Of a DNA stretch of 64,000 nt, positions 35,144 through 44,254 are shown piece after piece. Source of the stretch: Haloterrigena alkaliphila (lineage in GTDB: Archaea > Halobacteriota > Halobacteria > Halobacteriales > Natrialbaceae); NCBI RefSeq assembly GCF_017352155.2, contig NZ_CP071462.1, positions 3,410,001 to 3,474,000 of the forward strand, written 5' to 3'. The notes beneath the pieces were generated by a model. That model worked only from the letters and a program-made list of their open reading frames with translations. It did no database searches and had not been told where the DNA came from. A program made the position numbers and the translations under genes. Numbering within the stretch: the first letter of the stretch is position 1; each line of letters opens with the position of its first letter.

Positions 35144-36079
35144 TCACCCCGCCGTCAGCGCCTCTTCCAGTCGATCCTCGATCGCGTCGATCTCGTCGCG
35201 GATGGCCTCGCCCTCGGCGTCCTCGAGGTCCGCGAGGCGGTCGGCCAACCCCTGCAGTCGCGAGTACTTCTCGTCCTCGTCGGTGGCGGTCTTCTGGACG
35301 TAGACGTCCTCCGTGGTGTCGTACACGGCGCCCTCCTCGAGGTCGGTCACCGAGAGGACGACGTCGAGTTTGTCCGGGTCGACCCCGAGCACCCACTCGC
35401 GGGGGATGCCGCGTTCGTCGAGGGCGGCGAGGACGGTCTCGTCGTCCTTCGGCCGACGACGTTTGCGGGTCGTCCGGCGAACCGTGCCGAACCGACCGTG
35501 GAGTTCCTGTTCGGGGCCGAGGCGCTCGAGCAGTTCGTCGCGGGCCGTCGTCCGGAGGCCGTCGGCGCCGCGCTGGACGTCCGAGGCGAGGACGTAGTAG
35601 TCGGTCAGCGAGTCGGTGTCCAGCGAGTCGAGATCGGCGCGGTCGTCGACCTCGAGGCGCTCCACGAGGTGGGCGAGCAACAGCGCGTCGTCGTGGACGC
35701 GCTCGGCCGGGGTGCGCGCTTCCGCCGCTGGGACGAGGAACGGACTCTCGCCGCCGGTCGCCGCGTCGTCGTCGCGGACGATCGCGTCGTCCTCGGCGGC
35801 GTACGCGTCCGAGAGCGTGAGCACCGCGGCGTAGGGTTCGACCCCCGGCTGGAGGTCGGCGACGGCCATCTCGCCGCCCTCGAGTTGCTCGTCGAGGACG
35901 CCGAACTGCTCGCGCCAGAGCGGGCGCTCCTCGGTGCTGTCCGTAAAGCGGACGACGATCCGATCGTCGGCGGTGGCGTCGATGCGGAACGGCCGCTTCG
36001 AGAGCGGCGTCACCAGTTCGGCCCCCGGTTCGACGGCCCCACACTGGGATCGAAGGTCGGCCCAGGTCTCGTCGTTCAT
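35144..36079 (-). CDS. Haloarchaeal protein of unknown function
   Basis: 311 residues. The N-terminal 100 residues are mixed strands (RIDATADDRIVVRFTDSTEE), the middle is helical (RVHDDALLLAHLVERLEVDD), then a basic stretch RRTTRKRRRPKDDETVLAAL, and the C-terminus is a long helix (LADRLADLEDAEGEAIRDEI). I recognise no family. The basic stretch and helices could mean nucleic-acid binding, but nothing firm supports it. The start is the second Met of the frame (MNDETWADL). Confidence 0.65.
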   Translation of the reverse strand: MNDETWADLRSQCGAVEPGAELVTPLSKRPFRIDATADDRIVVRFTDSTEERPLWREQFGVLDEQLEGGEMAVADLQPGVEPYAAVLTLSDAYAAEDDAIVRDDDAATGGESPFLVPAAEARTPAERVHDDALLLAHLVERLEVDDRADLDSLDTDSLTDYYVLASDVQRGADGLRTTARDELLERLGPEQELHGRFGTVRRTTRKRRRPKDDETVLAALDERGIPREWVLGVDPDKLDVVLSVTDLEEGAVYDTTEDVYVQKTATDEDEKYSRLQGLADRLADLEDAEGEAIRDEIDAIEDRLEEALTAG

Positions 36080-36148
36080 ATCGGGTCCTCCCACCCTCTC
36101 GAGCAAAAAGCAGCGCCCGGAATCTGCGGGCGGAATCGTGCGTCCGCG

Positions 36149-36808
36149 TTACTCGAGAACCGCCGGCAACCCCGCGAGCGAGGAGAGGTGGTGCGTCGGC
36201 GCCGCCTCGAGCGCGTCGGTCTCGGAGTCGGCCGCCGACCGCGAGAGCAACGCGGCGTCGATGCCCGCGTTGTGCGCCGCTTCGACGTCGACGGCGCGGT
36301 CGCCGACGTACAGCGCCGACTCGGCTTCGAGGGAGTCCATCGCGCGTTCGATGTTCGACGGATCGGGCTTGCGTCGATCGAGGCCGTCCGGCGTCAGGGG
36401 ACAGCCGTAGACGGTCTCGAAGCGCGATCGCAGGCCGAAGCGATCGAGCAGCCGCGAGACGACGGTCGGGTGGTTGTCGCTGACGATGCCGAGCGGGAGA
36501 TCGATCGATCGGACGACGCTCACGTCGTCGTAGATCGAGCGCAGGCCGCGCTCGACGTCCGCGAGCTGGGTTCGGACGAGTTCGCGTCCGGCCTGGGTAC
36601 AGAAGGTGTCGGTGTCGACCTCGAGTCGTCGACAGCGGTCGGCGATCGCCTCGAAGTCGCCGCGGAGCAGTGCCTGGAGCGTCTCCGGCGTCGGATCGGA
36701 TCGACCGAGGTTCTCGTACGCCCTGGCGAGTGCGTCGTACAGTCGCCGCGGCGAGGGGTTCTCGACCACCACGCCGTCGAAGTCGAACAGAACCGCGTCG
36801 TACTGCAT
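36149..36808 (-). CDS. HAD-superfamily hydrolase, phosphoglycolate phosphatase-like
   Basis: 219 residues with the four HAD motifs: I is DFDGVV (nucleophile Asp), II is SDN (in IVSDNHPTV), III is the lysine in RKPDPSN, IV is GDRAVDVEAAHNAG. The cap is alpha-helical (subfamily IA, residues about 20-90). Members dephosphorylate small phosphorylated metabolites. It is adjacent to the unknown 311-residue gene on the same strand, 69 bases downstream of the promoter side, and may or may not share its transcript. Confidence 0.88.
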   Translation of the reverse strand: MQYDAVLFDFDGVVVENPSPRRLYDALARAYENLGRSDPTPETLQALLRGDFEAIADRCRRLEVDTDTFCTQAGRELVRTQLADVERGLRSIYDDVSVVRSIDLPLGIVSDNHPTVVSRLLDRFGLRSRFETVYGCPLTPDGLDRRKPDPSNIERAMDSLEAESALYVGDRAVDVEAAHNAGIDAALLSRSAADSETDALEAAPTHHLSSLAGLPAVLE

Positions 36809-36994
36809 TGCTGTACGCTGCTACTCGGCCGAGCTCAAAAAGACTCCTGTGAGAAACGTACGCACGCCGTGGGACGGTTCTGCGGGACGATCGGCGATCC
36901 CGATGTCCCCGCTCGCACGCCGACCGTTTTCGCCGCGGTCGGTCTTCAGCCCGCGCCGGACTGCCGACTGGTCGGGGCCCGACGACGGAGGACC

Positions 36995-37024
36995 CACAGT
37001 TAAGAGCGCCTCCCTGTAACTGTG
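36995..37024 (+). promoter_or_regulatory. Inverted repeat ending at the AOR start
   Basis: CACAGTT (36995-37001) and AACTGTG (37018-37024) are perfect 7-base arms 16 bases apart. The right arm ends at a GTG codon six bases before the likely ATG start at 37030. A bound regulator would block transcription initiation of a leaderless gene. Position only. Confidence 0.45.
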
Positions 37025-37029
37025 TGAAC

Positions 37030-38697
37030 ATGCTACACGCGACAGGCCCCCTGCTCACGGTCGACGTCGGCGAGCGGACGGCCACCGAGACCGAAATCGA
37101 CGAGGTGCTCGAGGCGACGGTCGGCGGACGGGCGACGGCGACGACGCTCGCCCACGAACGGATTCCCTTCGACGCGGACCCGTTCGGTCCCGAAAACCGG
37201 ATCTACCTCTCGCTGGGACCGCTCCAGCAGTCTCAGATGTCCTTCACCGGTCGGCTGAACTTGACCGGGCTCTCGCCGTTGACCGACGGGCTGGTCTCGA
37301 GCAACGCCGGCGGCTACCTCTCGCGGAACGTCGTCGAGACGGGGTACAGCGTCCTCGAGCTGGCGGGCGAGAGCGACGAACTCCTCGCCGTCCACGTCTC
37401 CGATTCGGGCGTCGAGTTCGAAGCGGTGCCCGACCTCGAGGGAGCGACGGTGCCGGAGACCTCCGAGTACATGGCCGATCGGCACGACCGCGGCCCGGAA
37501 CACTGTCTCGCGATCGGTCCCGCCGGCGAGAACCGCGTTCGATTCGCGTCGGTGATGACCTTCGACTCGCGGGCCTTCGGCCGCGGCGGACTGGGTGCCG
37601 TGCTGGGCGCCAAGAACGTCAAGTGCGTCACCTTCGACGGCTCGGTCGAGGCGCCCCTCGAGATCCCGAACCCGCCCGAGAGGGACGTCCACCGGGAGGC
37701 GGCCACCTCGGACGACCGAATGCGCAGCCAGGGAACGACGGGCGGCACGGAGTTCATCAACGACAACTTCGCGCTGCCGACCCGGTACTTCCGGGAGTAC
37801 GAGTTCGAGGGCGCAGCAGACATCGGCGGCAACGCGGTCGAAGCGAAGAAGTACAAGAAGGGGGCGTGCTCAGCCTGCGCCTACGCCTGCAAACTCCCGA
37901 CGCGGGACGAGGAGCGCGGCGTCGAAACCGAAGGCCCGGAGTTCGAGACGGTCTACTCGTTCGGCTCACTGCAAGGGGTCGACGACATCGTGGACGTGAT
38001 GCAGGCGAACGAACTGTGCGACTCGCTGGGGATGGACACCATCTCGGCGGGCGTCACCGTCGCCGCCTATCTGGACAGCGAGGAGGCGTTCGGCGACGCG
38101 GAACTCGCGCGCGATCTCACCGAGAAGATCGCCTATCGGGAGGACATCGGCGACACGCTCGCGGAGGGCGTCGCCCGCTGTCACGACGACCTCGGGGTCG
38201 AGGACTACACGGTCAAGGGGCTGGAGTTCGCCGCCCACGACGGGCGAGTCCTCCACGGGCAGGGCCTCTCCTACGCGCTCGCCAACCGCGGTGCGGACCA
38301 CCTCTACGCGAGCATGTTGGCCCTCGAGTACAGCGGCGAACTCGATCCGCAGGGGACGCTCGGCAAGGCAGAGACGCTCGTCGACCGGGAGAATCACAAG
38401 GCGTTCCTCGATACGGGAATCGTCTGCGTCTTCGGTCGCGACTACGTCAGCGAGGAGCGACTCGAGGCGCTGTTCGACGCCGACTACGACGAGCTGATGG
38501 CCGTCGGCGCGCGAACCGTCGCCCTCGAGCGCCACTTCAACAATCAACGCGGCTTCGACCGCTCGGACGACACTTTGCCGTACGAGATTCCGGACCTCGA
38601 GGACGCGATCGACGAGTACTACGACGCGCGCGGCTGGACCGACGACGGGACCGTTCCGGAGAGCGCCCTCGAGTCGATCACGCCGGCGGCCGACTGA
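37030..38697 (+). CDS. Aldehyde ferredoxin oxidoreductase (tungsten-pterin type)
   Basis: 555 residues. Seen are the AOR family blocks LTVDVGERTATE, YLSLGPLQQSQMSFTGRLNL (pterin-binding region), IGPAGENRVRFASVMTFDSR (AFGRGGLGAVLGAKNVK), and the 4Fe-4S cysteines CSACAYAC near residue 280 with a late Cys in GIVCVFGRDY. Length is near the usual 600. The enzyme oxidises aldehydes to acids and reduces ferredoxin. A MoaD/SAMP-like protein gene lies 400 bases on, which fits a role in pterin-cofactor sulphur transfer. The ATG is used; a GTG two codons earlier is possible. Confidence 0.9.
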   Translation: MLHATGPLLTVDVGERTATETEIDEVLEATVGGRATATTLAHERIPFDADPFGPENRIYLSLGPLQQSQMSFTGRLNLTGLSPLTDGLVSSNAGGYLSRNVVETGYSVLELAGESDELLAVHVSDSGVEFEAVPDLEGATVPETSEYMADRHDRGPEHCLAIGPAGENRVRFASVMTFDSRAFGRGGLGAVLGAKNVKCVTFDGSVEAPLEIPNPPERDVHREAATSDDRMRSQGTTGGTEFINDNFALPTRYFREYEFEGAADIGGNAVEAKKYKKGACSACAYACKLPTRDEERGVETEGPEFETVYSFGSLQGVDDIVDVMQANELCDSLGMDTISAGVTVAAYLDSEEAFGDAELARDLTEKIAYREDIGDTLAEGVARCHDDLGVEDYTVKGLEFAAHDGRVLHGQGLSYALANRGADHLYASMLALEYSGELDPQGTLGKAETLVDRENHKAFLDTGIVCVFGRDYVSEERLEALFDADYDELMAVGARTVALERHFNNQRGFDRSDDTLPYEIPDLEDAIDEYYDARGWTDDGTVPESALESITPAAD

Positions 38698-39100
38698 ACG
38701 GGCGAGCGACTGGCTGAACGGACGAACGGTCGACTAAACGGGCGGACGTCGGCGTTCCCACTCGGCTCTCCTCGGCGTTGCAGGGGTCATCTACGCGGAG
38801 AATCGGCAGCGCGAAGAGCCGTCAGCGGGAAGAGTCATCGTCGCGGAGAATCGTCGACGCGAATCGGTACCGAACCGGGGTCACGCGAATAACGGGTCCG
38901 GATCGTCGGTGGACGCCCGTTGCAATACGTCACGAAAGTGCGTGACTCGGTCCGTGATCGTGTTCTACCACGATGCGCCCGACCAACCGTCGGACTTGCT
39001 ATCGCCCGACTGCAACAGTGGCTCACGCAGCCAACCGTATTAGGGATGTGGGTGATATACTCATGCACGGAGAGAGAGAGAATCGAGCGACGGCGGCCGG
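38698..39100. other. Intergenic region with degenerate repeats
   Basis: 403 bases with no gene. Three related units begin at 38692, 38711 and 38731 (CGACTGAACGGGCGAG-like, period about 20). A 28-base unit is repeated at 38787 and 38835 with five differences (core CGCGGAGAATCG). Confidence 0.5.
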
Positions 39101-39382
39101 TCACCCCCCGTACACGGACGGCACCAGTCGAATCACGTCGCCGTCCTCGAGCGTCGTCTCGAGCCCGTCCACGTGCGTGACGTTTCGCTTGTTCTTCGTG
39201 ACGACGGTATCCCCCGCGAGTCCGTCGCCGTCGTCGGCGAGGAGTTCACCCTCGAGTGCCGGATAGCTCGATTCGAGTTCGCGGAGCAAGTCGCCGACCG
39301 TCTCGGCGTCCGTCTCGGGGTGGACGGTCTTCCGACCGACGGCGTCCCGAAACGGGCCGAAGAAGACGCACTCGAGTTGCAC
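39101..39382 (-). CDS. MoaD/SAMP-type ubiquitin-like sulphur carrier
   Basis: 93 residues ending in the di-glycine VPSVYGG, the signature of MoaD, ThiS and archaeal SAMP proteins. The beta-grasp pattern is FFGPFRDAVGRKTVHPE, VGDLLRELESSYPALEGELL and VDGLETTLEDGDVIRLVP. It resembles SAMP3-like proteins, but this is not certain. I start at the GTG of VQLECVFFGPF. Family function: the C-terminal thiocarboxylate gives sulphur for molybdopterin/tungstopterin or is joined to target proteins. Vicinity of the AOR gene supports the cofactor role. Confidence 0.82.
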   Translation of the reverse strand: MQLECVFFGPFRDAVGRKTVHPETDAETVGDLLRELESSYPALEGELLADDGDGLAGDTVVTKNKRNVTHVDGLETTLEDGDVIRLVPSVYGG

Positions 39383-39507
39383 GACCCCGACTTCGACGTG
39401 ATCGGTCTTGTAGCCGATGGTCGAGCCGCCAGACGCGATCGGTTCGGCCGAAGCGGCCCGACGATGGCGCCATTTCGAGGCGAAGCCGCCCCGCTTCACG
39501 GAACGGA

Positions 39508-40167
39508 TCAGGGCACGTCGTCGGGCACGTCGAAGTCGTGAAAGTGCTCGCCCTTCTCCTTGCTGAGGATGTCCAGGGCCGCGGAGGCGCCGTCGCCGGC
39601 GGCGATGACGGCCTGTCACTCCTCGTCGCGGACCATCGCGCCCGTCGCGTACAGGTCGTCGATGCTCGTCTCCGTATCGAAATCGACGTCGACGGTCCCG
39701 TCCTCGTCGAAGTCGACCTCGAGGTCCTCGGCCATCGACCGGTCCGCACCGGTCGCGAGCACGACGTAGTCGGCGTCGTACTCGCCGTCGTCGTCGACGG
39801 CTTCTTCTCGCGGGCGTCGCCCGCTCGAACGGTCCGCGGAGCTTCGCTCCGCGCTATCGCCGTCTGCTCGTTGCGTCTCCGACGCAACGCTGGTCTCGAC
39901 GCTGAAGCCGTCGCCCGTCGTCGGTTCGGCGTCAGTTACCTCCTCGCCTACGCGGACGTCGGCGCCGCGGTCCTTGACCTGACCGCGCGTGAGTTCCATG
40001 AACTCGCTGCCGCTGATGCTCCGAATTCCGGGGTAGTTGAACAGGTGGGCTTTGTGCATCCACGTCTCGTCAGTGTCGAAGACGAACGTGTCGAGGCCGT
40101 TCTTCGCGGTGAACAGCGCGGCGCTCAGGCCGGCGGCGCCGCCGCCGACGATTACGACGTCTGGCAT
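39508..40167 (-). pseudogene. FAD/NAD(P)-dependent oxidoreductase, interrupted by TGA
   Basis: Thioredoxin-reductase-like flavoprotein: N-terminal VVIVGGGAAGLSAALFTAKN and VFDTDETWMHKAHLFNYPGI, later DYVVLATGADRSMAEDL and DDLYATGAMVRDEE. A TGA at 39616-39618 replaces what would be a Trp codon (TGG). Reading through it continues QAVIAAGDGASAALDILSKE and the end GEHFHDFDVPDDVP up to a proper stop at 39508, which is family-like. Without it 36 codons are lost, including the last FAD-binding part. A palindrome cluster lies in the middle (39810-39889) and adds about 25 residues. It may be a decaying gene, a recent mutation or a sequence error. Confidence 0.75.
39810..39889. repeat. Three triloop palindromes inside a coding frame
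   Basis: Three perfect palindromes with 3-base centres: GCGGGC/GCCCGC around 39817, CGCGGAGC/GCTCCGCG around 39844, and arms of nine bases (CGTTGCGTC and its complement) around 39879. They are spaced about 27-35 bases. They keep the frame and translate into a low-complexity Arg/Ser/Asp region. The type is the same as the array at 46042-46267. Confidence 0.75.
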
Positions 40168-40227
40168 GAGCGACGCTATCACGGACGGCCGGATAGAGGG
40201 TGTCCCGGAATGAGAGGCCGGTCTCGA

Positions 40228-41631
40228 TCAGTCGTCGCTCGGTCCGGCGGTCGCGGGCTCGGTGTCCGCATTGGGACTCGCGTCGAACAGGGGGCTCGAG
40301 TCGCCGGGGACGAACGTGTTGAGCGCCAGCGCCGAGAGCGCGGTCACGATGACCGGCTGGCCGAAGAACAGTTCCGCCCGGCTGGGCAGCCCTGCGAGCG
40401 CTTCGGGCGTCGTGGCGATGCCCAGTCCGAGGCCGAGCGAGACGGCGACGACGACCGTATTCCGACGGTCGAGGTCGACGTGGGAGACGATCAGCCGGAA
40501 TCCGCTGGCGGCGACCATGCCGGCCATCAGCAGGACCGCGCCGCCGAAGACCGCGCTGGGAATGGTCGTGACGGCCGCGCCGACTTTGGGGCTCAGGCCG
40601 AGGACGGCGAGGAAGACGCCGCCGATGCCGACGACGTGGCGGCTCATCACGCCGGTGAAGTTGACGATACCGACGTTCTGAGAGAACGAGGTGATCGGGA
40701 ACGCGGCGAAGACGGCGCCGATCGAACTCAGCAGGCCGTCGTTGAACAGCCCGCCGCGGAACTCCTCGTCGGTCGGGTTTCGCCCCTCGGCGGCCGTGAC
40801 GCCCGACATGTCACCGACGGTCTCCATCGCGGAGACCAGGAAGAGGACGGCGAACGTGGCGATCGCGATCGGCTCGAACTCGAAGCCGAAGTGCGTCGGC
40901 GACGGCAGCGCGACCCACGCGGCCTCGCCGACGGGCGAGAAGTCGACGAGCTCGAGGCCGGTGGCGAACGTCAGTGCGAGGGCGGCCGCGTAGCCGACGA
41001 CGATCGCAGCGAGGACGGACAGGAGTCGCGTGACGCCGCGCGTGAACAGGTTGAGCCCGACGGCGACCGCCAGCACGAGCGCGGCGAGTCCGATGTGGTG
41101 CAGCGCGCCGAAGTCGGCCGCATCGGCGCCGCCGGCGGCGTAGTCCATCGCGACGGGAATCAGGTAGAGCCCGATGATGACGACGACGAGTCCGGTCACC
41201 AGGGGCGGGAAGAAGGGTTGAATGCGCTTGAACTGCCAGCCGATCAGGCCCTCGACGACGAAGCCGGTCACGAGGATCGCGCCGAAGACGGCCGCCAGTC
41301 CGTAGTCGGCGCCGATCGAGATCGACGCGCCCACGAAGGTGAAACTCGAGCCCATGACGATCGGCAGGCGCGCGCCGACCGGACCGACGGTGTACGCCTG
41401 TACCATCGTCGCCAGTCCCGAGAACAGCAGGACCATCTGGACGATGTAGGCCGTGTCCGCGGCGTCGAGGCCGACGCCGCCCGCGACGACGTACGCCACC
41501 GCCGTCGCAGGAACGATCATCACCGCCACGTGCTGTAACCCCAGCAGGATCGACTTCGGCAGCGGCGGTTTATCGTCGACGCCGTATTCCAGTTGAATCC
41601 CCCCGTCGGCCGCGTCCGTTTCGTTCGACAT
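40228..41631 (-). CDS. NCS2 nucleobase:cation symporter (uracil/xanthine type)
   Basis: 467 residues with about twelve or more hydrophobic segments. Family signatures include LGLQHVAVMIVPATAVAYVV, GSSFTFVGASISIGADYG, the motif with FPITSFSQNVGIVNFTGVMS and the polar SAMETVGDMSGVTAAEGRNP. NCS2 carriers import uracil, xanthine, urate or related bases. Just upstream on the same strand lies the purine phosphoribosyltransferase gene, which would trap the base as nucleotide. The start MSNETDAADGG is chosen over a longer basic leader. Confidence 0.9.
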   Translation of the reverse strand: MSNETDAADGGIQLEYGVDDKPPLPKSILLGLQHVAVMIVPATAVAYVVAGGVGLDAADTAYIVQMVLLFSGLATMVQAYTVGPVGARLPIVMGSSFTFVGASISIGADYGLAAVFGAILVTGFVVEGLIGWQFKRIQPFFPPLVTGLVVVIIGLYLIPVAMDYAAGGADAADFGALHHIGLAALVLAVAVGLNLFTRGVTRLLSVLAAIVVGYAAALALTFATGLELVDFSPVGEAAWVALPSPTHFGFEFEPIAIATFAVLFLVSAMETVGDMSGVTAAEGRNPTDEEFRGGLFNDGLLSSIGAVFAAFPITSFSQNVGIVNFTGVMSRHVVGIGGVFLAVLGLSPKVGAAVTTIPSAVFGGAVLLMAGMVAASGFRLIVSHVDLDRRNTVVVAVSLGLGLGIATTPEALAGLPSRAELFFGQPVIVTALSALALNTFVPGDSSPLFDASPNADTEPATAGPSDD

Positions 41632-41817
41632 GCTATATCCGCTCCCTTGCGAGTCGATCCACAAAAAGTCTCGTATATGCGCCCATCTAACGGGGATCAG
41701 ACGGTTGATATGGGCACGTTCGTGTATCACCGTCGGATCGACGACGCGGAACCACTACCGTCCAGCTATTCGCTGACCGGGCGTTGGAACGAGATGTATG
41801 GAGGGGGAGCGAGACAG

Positions 41818-42363
41818 TCAGTGGACGGTGACTTCGCCGTCCTCGACGGTGATGTCCAGCAGGCTCGTCGCCTCGAACTTCGTGTCGTCGAGCGCCGAGG
41901 GACCGACCTTCCGCATCACGACGACGATGTCAACGATGTCGGCACCGATGTCGTCCAGCGCAGTGCAGATGGACGCCAGCGTGCCGCCGGTCGAGAGCAT
42001 GTCGTCGACGATCAGGACGCGGTCGCCCGCCTCGATGTCGTTGATGTACATCTCCGACTCCGAATACCCGGTCTGCTGATGGAGGGAGACCTCGCCCTCG
42101 AGGCCGTAGGGGCGCTTGCGGATCACGACCAGCGGGATGTCGGTCTGTAAGGAGAGGGCGGTCGCGAGGTGGATCCCCATCGCCTCGGGGGCGACGATCT
42201 TATCGACGTTCAGGTCCGCCGTCTGCATGACCTCGACGACGACCTCGCGCAGCAGGTCGGGGTCGAGCATCGGCACGCCGTTGCTGATCGGGTGGACGAG
42301 GTACTCGTAGCCGTCTTTATCGATGATCGGTGCGTCGTCGAGGGACTCGATGAGCTTCTCCAT
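41818..42363 (-). CDS. hpt: Purine phosphoribosyltransferase (hypoxanthine/guanine type)
   Basis: 181 residues. The PRPP-binding motif is [17 protein letters not shown], preceded by the PRTase beta strands [20 protein letters not shown] and [12 protein letters not shown]. This is the archaeal Hpt-like salvage enzyme that turns free hypoxanthine or guanine plus PRPP into IMP or GMP. It lies 186 bases upstream of the permease gene on the same strand, which suggests uptake-salvage coupling. No terminator is visible between them. Confidence 0.9.
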   Translation of the reverse strand: MEKLIESLDDAPIIDKDGYEYLVHPISNGVPMLDPDLLREVVVEVMQTADLNVDKIVAPEAMGIHLATALSLQTDIPLVVIRKRPYGLEGEVSLHQQTGYSESEMYINDIEAGDRVLIVDDMLSTGGTLASICTALDDIGADIVDIVVVMRKVGPSALDDTKFEATSLLDITVEDGEVTVH

Positions 42364-42447
42364 ACTGCCGATTGGGGGAATCGGTGCAAAAACGGATCGT
42401 TCTGCGGCCCGCTTCGAGGCGGGCGCGCTCGGGTGTCGACTCCGTGG

Positions 42448-43791
42448 TCAGTCGTCGGCCCGCTGTGGCCGCTCGCGGCCCGGGAACGCGCTGGATATCG
42501 TTCCGACGCTGTGCCCGACCAGATAGCGGAACGACTCGCGGCGGTGGACGAGCAGCGCCAGGGCGAGCACGATGTAGACGACGCTATACGCGATGAGCAT
42601 CTCGTAGGTCGTGACGGGGAGCGTGACGACGTCGCGGATTACGGCGAACTCGAGGAGTACCTGCGAGACGAACAGCACCAGCAGGGTGATCGCTTCTCGA
42701 GCCGTGATCTCGAAGTCGATCAGGAGCGCGATGGCGAACAGCGACTGAGCGGCCGTGAGCCAGATCTCGGCCGACTGCTTCGAATCGAACTCGAGCGCCC
42801 CGTACTCACCCAGCGCCAGGGAGTAAACGACGACGAGCGTCCCGATCAGCAACGTCCACTGGTTGAGCTTCGACGAGATCAGGGCGTTGAAGCCGGCCGT
42901 CGACCGCGTCTTGTTCACCAGGTAGGCGACGACGATCAGTTCCGGCGACTCGGAGGCCAGCGGCGCGATCCACTGGATCATGAAGAACGGCGGGATCCCG
43001 GCCGCCGTACCGAGTTCCTCGAGGCCGTGGGCGAAGGGTTCGACGGCGACGAAGATCACGAACCCGGAGTAGACGAACAGCGACACGACGCTGGCGATCC
43101 GCAGCGGTTTGGGGAACGTCTGGAGATAGGCCGGCACGCCGGTGTGGACGTCTTCCGGTTCGACGTCGCCGCGGATCACGATCGCGATGTACGTCACGTA
43201 GAGCCCGACCAGAAACGCCATGTCGAAGATGTCGATCCCGCCGTTCAGCGGTACCAGGAAGGCCCACAGCGTCGCCAACAGCAGGAAGACGATCTCGAGG
43301 CTGATGTCGGGATCGATCGAGACCGCGTCCCGAAGGTAGCCGTCGCGGTCCTCGACGGCGGGGTCCTCGGTCGAGTTGCGACGGAACACCGTGAACAGCG
43401 CGATGCCGGACCAGCCCAGCCCGATGAGGATCCGGTTGGCGCCGGTCATGTTGGCGACGGCGAGGTTGCCCGCCTCGATGCCGCGCTCGGTGCCCGCGAA
43501 CTGACCCGCGTTCCAGGCGTAGAGGGCGTCCACCGCGTACTCCGGGGCGACCGCCAGCACGGCGAGGATCGCGATCGCGAACGCGCGCGGAACGTCCTTT
43601 TCGGCGGTTTCAGCCGCCCAGGCGAGCAGGAACGCGGCGCCGAGGATCGAGACCCCGCTGATCGCGACGGTGGCCAGCGTCGAGAGGCCACCGAGGAACC
43701 CCAGGTCGTATCTGGTCGCCGCCCAGACGGCGATCCACGGCACCGTGAGGGCGGTGGCCGCCGCCATCGTTCCGAGCGTTCGCCCCCTCAC
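42448..43791 (-). CDS. Cation/Ca2+ exchanger family membrane transporter
   Basis: About 447 residues with ten or eleven hydrophobic segments. Alpha repeats are visible: GNLAVANMTGANRILIGLGW and APLASESPELIVVAYLVNKT, with acidic residues for ion binding, and a middle that includes a long charged loop (EDVHTGVPAYLQTFPKPLR). It would exchange Na+ or H+ for Ca2+ or another divalent ion. Start: the GTG of VRGRTLGTMAAATALTV gives a positive leader; the ATG eight codons later (43767) is an equal alternative. It overlaps no neighbour. Confidence 0.82.
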   Translation of the reverse strand: MRGRTLGTMAAATALTVPWIAVWAATRYDLGFLGGLSTLATVAISGVSILGAAFLLAWAAETAEKDVPRAFAIAILAVLAVAPEYAVDALYAWNAGQFAGTERGIEAGNLAVANMTGANRILIGLGWSGIALFTVFRRNSTEDPAVEDRDGYLRDAVSIDPDISLEIVFLLLATLWAFLVPLNGGIDIFDMAFLVGLYVTYIAIVIRGDVEPEDVHTGVPAYLQTFPKPLRIASVVSLFVYSGFVIFVAVEPFAHGLEELGTAAGIPPFFMIQWIAPLASESPELIVVAYLVNKTRSTAGFNALISSKLNQWTLLIGTLVVVYSLALGEYGALEFDSKQSAEIWLTAAQSLFAIALLIDFEITAREAITLLVLFVSQVLLEFAVIRDVVTLPVTTYEMLIAYSVVYIVLALALLVHRRESFRYLVGHSVGTISSAFPGRERPQRADD

Positions 43792-44254
43792 GGAGCAACC
43801 CTCCGGGTCGTCGATCGGTCTGCGCTGCCGTCCCGTTTCGGTGCCCAACCCGGTCCGGAGTCATCTCGAGCGCGACGCCCTCGACTCCTGTATGGACCGC
43901 TTGGCCGCTGCGCGTACATATCATCAACTCAGTCAGACGAACGGGTAAAACCTGCCGCCTGCGCCTTCTCCCTCGGTCTCGGTTCGTCCGTGGCGAGTGG
44001 GCCCGCCGGTGCCGGTCACCCCCTCCCCCTCCCCCCGTTCGGCGGTCCACAGCGAGTTTCGGGGCACTGTCAGGCGGGACCGCTTTTCCGTCCGGCGAGC
44101 GACACGGGCGCTCGAGGAGCCGGTAGCGCCACCGGCTCGCCCGACGCCGTCTCGGCTGTTCCGAATCGACCCGGCACCCGAACCGAGACGACCGTGCGTT
44201 ATCACCCCACACCCCTTTTGTCACGAGTGTAGATAGCACGACCCGTTGCTCCCC
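43792..44254. other. Intergenic region with a C-rich run
   Basis: 463 bases without a gene. At 44019-44036 lies CCCCCTCCCCCTCCCCCC, giving three close G runs on the minus strand, possibly able to form a G-quadruplex-like structure if another run joins. Otherwise it has nothing recognisable. Confidence 0.4.

Noticed and set aside
39616-39618. Selenocysteine at the internal TGA
   Set aside because: No hairpin with SECIS features is evident downstream, and haloarchaea are not known to have selenocysteine insertion. A TGG to TGA change explains the data better.
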